From positions 186,001 through 250,000 of the forward strand of contig CBDEVW010000004.1 of assembly GCA_965243755.1 (NCBI GenBank): a DNA stretch of 64,000 bases, given 5' to 3'. The DNA comes from JANSWY01 sp965243755 (GTDB lineage Bacteria > Bacteroidota > Bacteroidia > Cytophagales > Cyclobacteriaceae). The notes under the pieces were generated by a model. It made no database searches and was not told the origin of the DNA. It saw only the letters and a list, made by a program, of their open reading frames with translations. The number at the start of each line of letters is the position of its first letter. Position 1 is the first letter of the stretch. The position numbers and the translations under genes are program-made. Shown in pieces: positions 44,803-52,777 of the stretch.

Positions 44803-45927
44803 TTACTGTTGATTTAAAATCATATTCCCTATTTGTTCACCAATCATGCTTCCGATGGCCACACCCATTCCGCCCATTCTTACCCCAAGAAATACATGAT
44901 CACTGTGTTTTTGCATAATGGGTTCTTTGTTTTCACCAAAAGCCATTATTCCAGCCCAGGTATGTGCTATTTCGTAATCGTGTTTTGGTAGAATGACATC
45001 ATTGAGCAATGATTTCAGCTTATCCAGGATCATTTCATTGATTTCAAATGCTGTGGTGGTCTCTCTCTCAAAATCAAGGTTTCTCCCGCCTCCAAGAATG
45101 ACCTGATCGCCATAATTTCTAAAATAATAATACCCCTGATCGTAGTGGAAAGTGCCCTGAAATGGCAGATTTTTAACAGGGGCTGTGATCAGCACAATTC
45201 CCCTTCCCGGTTTGAGGGTCAGCTCCGGGAACAATTTTTTTGTAAACGCGTTGGTGGTGATCGCTACATGCCTGCCGTGGAATTGCACACCACCTTCTGT
45301 AACAACACTAGCGCCATGCTGTCCTTCTTCAATACGCTCCACTCCTGAACCATTGATTACCATAATGCCCAATTGCTGGCAATAGGCCAACAGACTTCTC
45401 ATCATTGCCCCGGTATCAATCTGACTTTCAAAAGAATTCAGGACCAATTGTTTCACCACACTTTTGTTGAATCCAAAAGTTTCTATTTTGTGATTGGCCA
45501 GTTCAAAAACATCCTTTCCAAAAATAGATTTCAGGTCGTTATTAATGGTTTCAAGATGATTGAGCTGTGGTTCCTCATTGGCAGTGATCAATTCATATCC
45601 TCCATGGTTGAGGAAGCCGATATGTTGATCTCCCAACCTATGCCTTAGTTTGGTAAGTCCTTTCCACCTGAGTTCTACCAGTTGAAGCATCTGGTCGGTA
45701 GACATGGTGCTCAGGTCATCAATCAGTTCTGTAAGGCTACCAAAACAGGCAAATCCAGCATTTTTGGTACTTGCTCCGGATGGGAAAGTTCCTCGTTCCA
45801 AAACAAGGACATCCAGGTCCGGGTTCGCTTCTTTAATGTGTGCTGCACAGGAAAGCCCTGTAATGCCACTTCCTACAATGATGACATCATAGTTAACAAA
45901 GGAATTTTTTTCCCAGAAACTGAGCAT
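44803..45927 (-). CDS. FAD-dependent oxidoreductase of the DAO family
   Basis: A 374-residue flavoenzyme of the D-amino-acid oxidase / glycine oxidase superfamily. The N-terminal dinucleotide fold has VGSGITGLSCAAHI and ERGTFPSGASTKNAG; the C-terminal GGMGVAIGSMIGEQIG closes the FAD site. The substrate is likely an amine or amino acid, not named. It stands 29 bases after the GT4 gene on the same strand. Confidence 0.85.
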   Translation of the reverse strand: MLSFWEKNSFVNYDVIIVGSGITGLSCAAHIKEANPDLDVLVLERGTFPSGASTKNAGFACFGSLTELIDDLSTMSTDQMLQLVELRWKGLTKLRHRLGDQHIGFLNHGGYELITANEEPQLNHLETINNDLKSIFGKDVFELANHKIETFGFNKSVVKQLVLNSFESQIDTGAMMRSLLAYCQQLGIMVINGSGVERIEEGQHGASVVTEGGVQFHGRHVAITTNAFTKKLFPELTLKPGRGIVLITAPVKNLPFQGTFHYDQGYYYFRNYGDQVILGGGRNLDFERETTTAFEINEMILDKLKSLLNDVILPKHDYEIAHTWAGIMAFGENKEPIMQKHSDHVFLGVRMGGMGVAIGSMIGEQIGNMILNQQ

Positions 45928-45956
45928 GCGTTCGGTTCGTTGTTTAGCCGACGAAT

Positions 45957-47258
45957 TTAATTGCTTTTTTTGAGAGTATTCTGATACACCTTTATGGTCT
46001 TGCTGATCAGCTTATTCCAGTCAAGTTTTTTCATTTGTTGCGTACAAGACTTTACATACTCCCTGGTGCCAGCCGGATCATTTAAGACCTGATACGCCAG
46101 GTTGGAGAATTCATGGATGTTCCAATGTGCGGCATGTTTCAGGTCCAGGTATTCCAAAATGCCTGCTTCACTACTGACAATCACCGGAACTTTAGACGCC
46201 ACACCTTCCAGTGCCACCAGCCCAAAGGGTTCCGATATAGAGGGAACAATCAGCAGGTCCAGGTTTTGTAGCATGGATCTCACTTTATCCCTTTCAAGAA
46301 AACCAAGCATTTCAACCTTATCCTTCATATTAAGCCGGTCGATTTTATGGTTCAGATCAGCTTCCAGGTATCCTTGTCCTGCTAATTTGAACTTTACATT
46401 GTCCATCTTACTACACAGGTCTCTTGCGATATCGATGAATTTCTGCGGGCCTTTCTGATCTACCAATCTTCCCAGGAAACCGACGGTCCTGGTAGTGCTC
46501 TTCCTGGGTGTCGCATTGGCAAACGATCCAGGCTCGATCCCATTTGGGATGATCGTTATTTTTTTCTCAGGAACTTCATAATGATCGATAAGCTGCTGCT
46601 TCACCCTATTGCTTACGGCGATGATGTGGTCACATTTTTCAAAACCTTCCTTTTCGATTTTTTCTACCTCCGGATTAACAAACGCGCCATTTCGATCCCA
46701 TTCTGTACTGTGAATATGAATAACCAATGGAATGCTTAACATTTTTTTAGCGATCAGTGCCGCTTTGAAACTCATCCAGTCGTGCGCATGGATGATGTCG
46801 AACTTGCTATCCTGGAGTACTGTAGTGGACATGACAGCATATTTTGTCATTTCTGCCATCAGGTCCTTATTGTATTCCCCGGTAAGTTGAATTTGTTTTA
46901 ACAAAGAGATTTCGGTAGCAGAAGTCTCAGACGATTTTTCAGGGTTGGGTTTGGTTTGAGCCTTTCCCCTGGCTGATTTCTGAAAGTCTCTGATAGATAA
47001 ATAGGGCATCAGCTTTGAGCCTATTTCGTGGTAAGTAACATCAAACTCCTCCCGAGTGGTGACTATGCTCTCTTCACTGATTTTGCTGACATCAATGAGG
47101 TGGGTGTGGGCATCTTTGGTTTCTTCTTCTATTTTGGGCAGGATGAAAGTTACTTCATGATCCTGTGCCGATAGCGCTCTCACCAACCCCTGGCAAGCAA
47201 TACCCAAACCCCCGTTGTATTTTGGTGGATATTCCCACCCATACATCAAAATATGCAT
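45957..47258 (-). CDS. Family 4 glycosyltransferase (GT-B)
   Basis: A 433-residue enzyme with N-terminal MYGWEYPPKYNGGLGIACQGLV (glycogen-synthase-like opening), the two-domain layout, and retaining-GT motifs IIPNGIEPGSF, GRLVDQKGPQKFI and VPSISEPFGLVALEG (EX7E). It could be glycogen synthase-like or a surface glycan transferase; the absence of other glycogen genes nearby favours neither. Confidence 0.87.
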   Translation of the reverse strand: MHILMYGWEYPPKYNGGLGIACQGLVRALSAQDHEVTFILPKIEEETKDAHTHLIDVSKISEESIVTTREEFDVTYHEIGSKLMPYLSIRDFQKSARGKAQTKPNPEKSSETSATEISLLKQIQLTGEYNKDLMAEMTKYAVMSTTVLQDSKFDIIHAHDWMSFKAALIAKKMLSIPLVIHIHSTEWDRNGAFVNPEVEKIEKEGFEKCDHIIAVSNRVKQQLIDHYEVPEKKITIIPNGIEPGSFANATPRKSTTRTVGFLGRLVDQKGPQKFIDIARDLCSKMDNVKFKLAGQGYLEADLNHKIDRLNMKDKVEMLGFLERDKVRSMLQNLDLLIVPSISEPFGLVALEGVASKVPVIVSSEAGILEYLDLKHAAHWNIHEFSNLAYQVLNDPAGTREYVKSCTQQMKKLDWNKLISKTIKVYQNTLKKSN

Positions 47259-47319
47259 GTAATTATGATCAAAAGATTAACAGAATGCGAATGCAACCAA
47301 TCTACAAAAAAGCATTCAG

Positions 47320-48987
47320 TTAAGCTCCATTCTTCCATTTAATTTTAAGGATGTCAACCTTTATTCCGAGGTTTTCCATCAAATCCAGCCAATAGAGTTG
47401 TTGTTCAGACAAGTGGTCATTGGGAGACTTTACTTCATAGAAATAATAGTCCCGTCCCTTATAAACCAATAGGTCCGGAAATCCTGTACTATTGTCTTTG
47501 GTGTTTTTTGCGATTTCCAACAAGATTGTTTGCAAAGCCTTTAGCGGAAGGTAACCGATGGTATGGTTGACAAGATCAATGATTTCATCAAACCAATAGA
47601 CAAAGGGGTTGGCGATTCCATGCTTTTGCTGATACGTGAGGAGGATCAGTTCTTTAACCTTCTTTTTACTGTTGAGTGCTTTCAGTTTTGCATCGATCGC
47701 TTGTTTCCGCTTCTCATAAAACCTGGGGTCGTGAATATCGGAAGGAGCTCTTTGGAGAGGGTGATGAATAGCGCTCATGGATTCATCAAAGATTTCGTTC
47801 CAGAAGATCAATCCAAATATGGATCGCCACAGAAAGTTTTCAGTATGAAATGCCTCATATCCCATTTCCTGAAAATAATGAATAGCTTGTTCCTCTACCT
47901 TTAGGGATAAATTTTGCTCCAGTTCAATGGTTTCTCCTGACTTAAGTCGCTTTGTTGTGCTCCTGGCAATTCTTTTTGCTGAGGTGGTTGCTATAAAATC
48001 AGTTGCAAAGATCTGTTCTTTGGGGTTTCTCGAGGAATTAATGATGTGCTGGGCCAGCTCAAGCACTTCTTCTTCCCGATCCAGTTTTCTTAATATGCGT
48101 AGTTGCCTTTCAAGGGACGGTTGTAGAGTGGTGGTTTGGTAGAGCTCCAGGGCTTCTTCAAGATGACCTTGTTGTTCCAGTTCGTAAGCGAATTTGTTCG
48201 CAAACCTTTCATAGTATTTATTGGGCTTTGGAAATTGCCTGGCTGTGCCGAAATCTTTCTCTTTAAACCACTCATACATTTCGATCGGTTCAAATTCCGT
48301 TCGTAGCAATTTGAAATCCCGGTATGACTGAGCAACATATATATAAGCATCTACTTCTTCTCTGGAGTGAAAGTGTGGAGTGAAATTTTTCTGGTCGAAT
48401 TCCTCGAATTTGGCGTTCCCTACATCTTTTATCACAAACTGAGACATATCCCCATAATGGTTGCCAAAGAACAGTAATTTGATAAAATCTACTTCTTCAG
48501 TTTTTTTCATCGACACAATCGGGTCATACGTCGACAAATTTTTTATGATATCTTCATCAGGTATCTGTTCATATATCAGAATAGTTATATCTGCCTTAGA
48601 ACTGGACTTTTCGTAGAGATGATCCCAAGCAACGGTCTTCCCGATTTTGAGTAATTCCGGTTTGGTGAAAAGATTTAATAGCCTGTAGGTATCTTCGAAT
48701 TCATCAAATGAGATAAATTCCTTTCGATGAAGTTCATCTAAACACAGATCAACATTTTTTATCTCTCGATAAACCAATTTTGAGGGTCGGAAGTAGTTTC
48801 CTTTTCTGTTGGCCATTCGGATGAAAAGACACTTGGAATCAAAAGACAATTCATTGAAATCAAGTATGAATTTTTCTTCACGAAGTTGTAAGATTTTTAG
48901 ATAGTGAGTTTGGACATGTTCCAATACAAAATTGAAATAATCCAAATAGTATGTGTCTGGAAGGATAATTTTTGAGCTTTTTGCCAC
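47320..48987 (-). CDS. FAN1-type VRR-NUC structure-specific nuclease
   Basis: A 555-residue protein (from the GTG start) that resembles bacterial FAN1, an enzyme that cuts 5'-flaps and interstrand crosslink intermediates. The C-terminal VRR-NUC domain shows the PD-(D/E)xK core as GFPDLLVYKG, the FYEVKSPNDHLSEQQLYWLD motif and an earlier conserved Glu region. The middle is TPR-like helical (around ELEQQGHLEEALELYQTTTL) as in FAN1. Length is close to the usual bacterial FAN1 of about 560. The start is GTG at 48987; a TTG 18 bases upstream is an alternative. Confidence 0.85.
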   Translation of the reverse strand: MAKSSKIILPDTYYLDYFNFVLEHVQTHYLKILQLREEKFILDFNELSFDSKCLFIRMANRKGNYFRPSKLVYREIKNVDLCLDELHRKEFISFDEFEDTYRLLNLFTKPELLKIGKTVAWDHLYEKSSSKADITILIYEQIPDEDIIKNLSTYDPIVSMKKTEEVDFIKLLFFGNHYGDMSQFVIKDVGNAKFEEFDQKNFTPHFHSREEVDAYIYVAQSYRDFKLLRTEFEPIEMYEWFKEKDFGTARQFPKPNKYYERFANKFAYELEQQGHLEEALELYQTTTLQPSLERQLRILRKLDREEEVLELAQHIINSSRNPKEQIFATDFIATTSAKRIARSTTKRLKSGETIELEQNLSLKVEEQAIHYFQEMGYEAFHTENFLWRSIFGLIFWNEIFDESMSAIHHPLQRAPSDIHDPRFYEKRKQAIDAKLKALNSKKKVKELILLTYQQKHGIANPFVYWFDEIIDLVNHTIGYLPLKALQTILLEIAKNTKDNSTGFPDLLVYKGRDYYFYEVKSPNDHLSEQQLYWLDLMENLGIKVDILKIKWKNGA

Positions 48988-49157
48988 TAAAAATATAATT
49001 TGCAAATTCCCTAAAAAATTCTGATAATTGGTTTATTATTGTATAAAAGCCATACAGAATAATTGTTTAAATTGAGGCTTTTAAGACTAAGCGGCGCTAA
49101 TACTCATCAGGCTAAATTCCGTCTCACACGGAAAATTACTCGTTGATCCGCTGGTAC

Positions 49158-49188
49158 TTTCAAGTCTCTTAATGTAAAAATATATTTG
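49158..49188 (+). promoter_or_regulatory. Promoter of the histidine kinase operon
   Basis: TATATTTG (49181-49188) has a near-consensus TTTC (49158-49161) 19 bases upstream. A small hairpin TTCCGT / ACGGAA lies about 25 bases before it (49117-49133). The leader is about 35-40 bases. Confidence 0.65.
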
Positions 49189-49230
49189 TTAGGTGACAGT
49201 TTGTAAAAAAAGTTCTAAAAGGGAACAGCT

Positions 49231-51129
49231 ATGAAAAATAATCTATTTTCAATTCTTTACGTCATTACAATGATCTTGCTTGCCGGGATCGTAGTATTTA
49301 ATGAATACTACTTCAAGGACAAGTTATTGTCTGACGGTAATGACAACAACCAGCTAATTAAACTTGCAGCCAGACAAGAGATGCTCAGCCAGAAATTATC
49401 AAAGGCAGCAGTATCTATGGAGTATTCTGGTGATCGATCTGAAAAGAACTATACCAGCTTCAAAAATGAGGTTGGCAGAGTTTTGACCGAATGGGAGGAA
49501 GTGCATAATGCATTTATCGAGGGTAGTGAGACGCTTGGTATTTCTTCACAGGCCGATAACGATGCGGTGGCTGCAAAATTGGAAGAGCTCAAGTTCTATA
49601 AACAAAATATGGTCAATGCGGCCAATAGTTTAATAGTTCTGGACTTTAAGGCCCGTGATAAGAAAATTCTATTGCAGGCCTCCATTAATGACATTCTGCA
49701 ATCTGAGAGGAAATACCTTCCGCTCATGCAGGATATTACCGACATGTATTATGAAGCATCAATTGTGACCAGATCGGGATATGACTGGACACAGTATGTA
49801 TTATTTGCATCATTTGTGGGTATTTTTCTAATTCAGGGGCTGTTTATCTTCAGACCTACTGTAAACCTTGCCGGTAAAAACTTCTTATCAGCGAACAAGG
49901 CATATCAGAAACTGAAGAAATCTGAGGAAGACCTGAGAAAATCTTATGAAAGTCAGATTCTTGCCAACAAAGAGCTCAACCGTTCTAAGAAAGAGCTTGA
50001 GAAGAAAAATGAGCAGTTGGAGGCTTCAGAGAAGAAATTGCTTAAGAGTACTAAGGAGCAGATTGCCATTAACGAGAAGCTTATAGAAGCTCAGAAAGAA
50101 CTGGAGTCTGCATACGAAAAGTTACAGCACACTGAAGAGGAAATCAGGGAGATGGCTGATAAGCAGCTTGAGGATAATGAGAAACTATTCCTTGCTGAGA
50201 AGAAGATGAAGGAGCTCCTTGAAAAAGAGCAGCAGGCTACTGCTTCTCTAAACCAGGCGATGGAGCGATTGAAAGGAACGCAATCTCAGTTGGTACACTC
50301 TGAGAAGATGGCCTCACTTGGTCAGCTTACAGCGGGTATCGCTCACGAGATTAACAACCCGATCAACTTCATATATAATGGTATCAGCTCTATTAAGATG
50401 TCATTGGAATCTGTGAAAGAAGTACTTGAGAAGTACTCTGAGCTGGATGAAGGAGCAGATCCAAATCAGTTGAAAGAAGAAATCCTTGAATTGAAGGAGG
50501 ATGTGGAATACGATGAGTTGCTGGATGATCTGGATGAAATCCTGAACGATGTGAATTATGGGGCAGTGAGAACCATTGAGATCGTGAAAGGTTTGAGAGT
50601 ATTCTCCAGACTTGATGAGGAAGAAAGTAAGCCGGCCTTCATCAACGAAAATATTGATGCGACACTAACCCTTCTTAAGAATAAAACCAAGAATAAGATC
50701 ACGGTTTCTAAATTCTACGATGACACAATCGGGGAAATTGAATGTTATCCTGGACAGTTGAATCAGGTATACATGAACATTCTCAACAACGCCATCCAAG
50801 CTATGCCGGAGGATAAGAAAGATCCGGAAATCCAGATATATACTGAGAACCTAGATGAGAATAATGTAGTGATCAGAATAAAGGATAATGGATGCGGAAT
50901 TCCTGATGAAATAAAGCAAAGAATTTTCGAACCGTTCTTTACAACTAAAGCTGTGGGAGTAGGTACCGGACTGGGAATGTCAATTTCTTATGGTATCATA
51001 GAGAAACACGGCGGTAAGATTGAATTGAACAGTGAGGTGAATGTAGGAACTGAATTTGTGATTACTTTACCTAAGAAGATTGAGAAGAAGAAGGGTAACA
51101 AGGATGTTGTAACAGCAGACAAGAAATAA
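49231..51129 (+). CDS. Sensor histidine kinase with PilJ-like sensory domain
   Basis: A 632-residue membrane kinase. Membrane segments at about residues 5-25 and 188-210 enclose a PilJ/type IV-pilus MCP-like domain with ARQEMLSQKL (the AGRQRMLSQ-type signature). A long charged coiled coil (about 220-350) leads to the kinase core: EKMASLGQLTAGIAHEINNP with phospho-His372, then the ATPase N-box in NILNNAIQAM, G1 in DNGCGIPD, F box EPFFTTK and G2 GVGTGLGMS. This is an HPK4/NtrB-type kinase. It is 63 bases before the response regulator gene. Confidence 0.9.
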   Translation: MKNNLFSILYVITMILLAGIVVFNEYYFKDKLLSDGNDNNQLIKLAARQEMLSQKLSKAAVSMEYSGDRSEKNYTSFKNEVGRVLTEWEEVHNAFIEGSETLGISSQADNDAVAAKLEELKFYKQNMVNAANSLIVLDFKARDKKILLQASINDILQSERKYLPLMQDITDMYYEASIVTRSGYDWTQYVLFASFVGIFLIQGLFIFRPTVNLAGKNFLSANKAYQKLKKSEEDLRKSYESQILANKELNRSKKELEKKNEQLEASEKKLLKSTKEQIAINEKLIEAQKELESAYEKLQHTEEEIREMADKQLEDNEKLFLAEKKMKELLEKEQQATASLNQAMERLKGTQSQLVHSEKMASLGQLTAGIAHEINNPINFIYNGISSIKMSLESVKEVLEKYSELDEGADPNQLKEEILELKEDVEYDELLDDLDEILNDVNYGAVRTIEIVKGLRVFSRLDEEESKPAFINENIDATLTLLKNKTKNKITVSKFYDDTIGEIECYPGQLNQVYMNILNNAIQAMPEDKKDPEIQIYTENLDENNVVIRIKDNGCGIPDEIKQRIFEPFFTTKAVGVGTGLGMSISYGIIEKHGGKIELNSEVNVGTEFVITLPKKIEKKKGNKDVVTADKK

Positions 51130-51192
51130 GAATAATTGATCTACTTTTGCAACCGAAACGTTTTTCGAATCTAATAACCTATAATCAGGAAG

Positions 51193-52455
51193 ATGGAGTT
51201 GACAGCTGAACCGGAAGTAAAATCTGAAAAGAACGTAAAAAAGTATAGCATACTTTATGTAGATGATGAGAAGAGTAACCTGCGGGTATTCAAATCGCTC
51301 TTCAAGAAATTATTTAATGTCTACACCACAGAGCATGTTTGGGAAGCTTTTGAGATCTTGAAAGAACATCCCATCCAGTTGGTCATCACAGACCAAAGGA
51401 TGCCGGAGATGACTGGTACTGAATTTCTTGAAAAAATGATCCCGGATTATCCGGATATGATTACGATCATTTTGACAGGATTTACAGATATTGAAGTGAT
51501 CAAAAGAGCGGTGAATAAGGTGGGTATCTACAAGTACATCACCAAGCCGTGGGATTTCGGTGAAATGAAAACGACCATTGATAAGGCCATGGAGTCTTAT
51601 CAGTTGAAACAAGACAACCTCAATCTTGTGGGCCAGTTGCAGGAAATGAATGTTGGCCTGGAGAGTACGGTGAAAGAAAGGACCAAAGAGCTTTCTGAAC
51701 TGAATGAGGACCTGACAAAAAGTATCAACTTCGTAGGGAAGCTGCAAAATTCGATGCTTCCAAAGCCTGAGAAATTAGAAAGAAAATTTGAAGATCACTT
51801 TGTCATCTATAAACCAAAAGGAATCGTAAGTCAGGATTTTTACTGGCTGGGTAGTATTGACCTGAGGGGACAACAGTTTACGTTCATAGCATTGCTGGAA
51901 TGTAAAGGAGAAGGTTTGATTGGTTCTATCCAAAGCTTCATTGCCGATTCTATGGTAAACGAGATCGTACAAGCAAGAAAAATTATCAATGCAGACGATA
52001 TTCTTCAATTCTTGTTCATTGAATTGAATGAAATGTTTAGTTCTGATGACAATGAAAAGCTTGGGGGTAAGGTGAAAGCTTCGATCGTTTCAATTGACCA
52101 CATTAATGAAAAGTTGAATTTTGCTGGTGTGGGTCATGATTTGTTGATTTACCACGAGAAGGACCTGTTCGTAGTGCAGGGTACTGATGAAGATCCAAGT
52201 GAAAAGAAAGGGGTGATCAAAAAGTATAGTTTGAAATATACTGAGCCTGTTTCATTTTACATGTTCTCCAAAGGATTCCTGAAGGAGCCTGGTGAGGAAT
52301 CAGACCTGATGGATGTAGCTTCCTTTTCGGCATTAGTGACTGAAGTGGCTGATAAACCATTTGAGGAACAACATATAGCAATTGAAAGAAAGATAACGGG
52401 ATCATTCAAGAAAGAACAAACGGATGATTATACGGTGTTAGGCTTTAAATTATAA
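51193..52455 (+). CDS. Response regulator with degenerate SpoIIE/PP2C-like output domain
   Basis: A 420-residue protein. The receiver (about 18-138) has acidic D24-D25, phospho-acceptor D67 in VITDQRMPEM, T95 and K118, all intact. A coiled-coil linker (about 140-188) follows. The C-terminal domain (about 190-420) keeps the PP2C-like frame (VSQDFYW with D215, FAGVGHDLLIY, TDDYTVLGFKL with D411/D412). But the DCTGHG-type motif is ECKGEG (D to E at 236, H to E at 240), and the SDG-type metal motif is SKG (D to K at 360). Metal binding is likely lost or changed. It is cotranscribed with the kinase. Confidence 0.85.
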   Translation: MELTAEPEVKSEKNVKKYSILYVDDEKSNLRVFKSLFKKLFNVYTTEHVWEAFEILKEHPIQLVITDQRMPEMTGTEFLEKMIPDYPDMITIILTGFTDIEVIKRAVNKVGIYKYITKPWDFGEMKTTIDKAMESYQLKQDNLNLVGQLQEMNVGLESTVKERTKELSELNEDLTKSINFVGKLQNSMLPKPEKLERKFEDHFVIYKPKGIVSQDFYWLGSIDLRGQQFTFIALLECKGEGLIGSIQSFIADSMVNEIVQARKIINADDILQFLFIELNEMFSSDDNEKLGGKVKASIVSIDHINEKLNFAGVGHDLLIYHEKDLFVVQGTDEDPSEKKGVIKKYSLKYTEPVSFYMFSKGFLKEPGEESDLMDVASFSALVTEVADKPFEEQHIAIERKITGSFKKEQTDDYTVLGFKL

Positions 52456-52473
52456 CCGCAACGCGACGAACCT

Positions 52474-52707
52474 ATGGCGATGAAAGTCGAAAATTGTAAA
52501 AATTGGTGTGAAGAAAATATTAGTCCAATGGCCTGGCCTAGAGTAGTTTTGAAGGTCATACCGGACATACGTGACTTAGGATTTACCATTAAAGATCTGG
52601 AAAACCCTACTCCTGGAATGGAGGTGGAGCAGGATGTTTTTGAAAAATTCAATACTGCATTGAAGGGACTCTACGAAAAAGAATTCCCACAAGATATTTT
52701 GGTTTAA
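52474..52707 (+). CDS. Unrecognised small protein (77 aa), third gene of the kinase operon
   Basis: A 77-residue acidic, soluble protein with two Cys (NCKNWCEENI) near the N-terminus, an IPDIRDLGFTIKDLENPTPG centre and a helical C-terminus (VFEKFNTALKGLYEKEF). No known family was recognised. It is only 18 bases after the response regulator, and a terminator follows within about 35 bases, so it belongs to the same transcript. A function tied to the two-component pair is inferred from position alone. Confidence 0.65.
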   Translation: MAMKVENCKNWCEENISPMAWPRVVLKVIPDIRDLGFTIKDLENPTPGMEVEQDVFEKFNTALKGLYEKEFPQDILV

Positions 52708-52739
52708 TTATTACGCAAGTTGCGACAAAGAGTGAATTG

Positions 52740-52777
52740 GCCATTTCATCCATGGGGGTGAAATGGCTTATTTTTTT
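52740..52777 (+). terminator. Terminator of the kinase operon
   Basis: A perfect 9-bp stem GCCATTTCA / TGAAATGGC with a 10-base loop, followed by TTATTTTTTT. It overlaps the end of the convergent UvrD-like gene by two bases. Confidence 0.88.
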
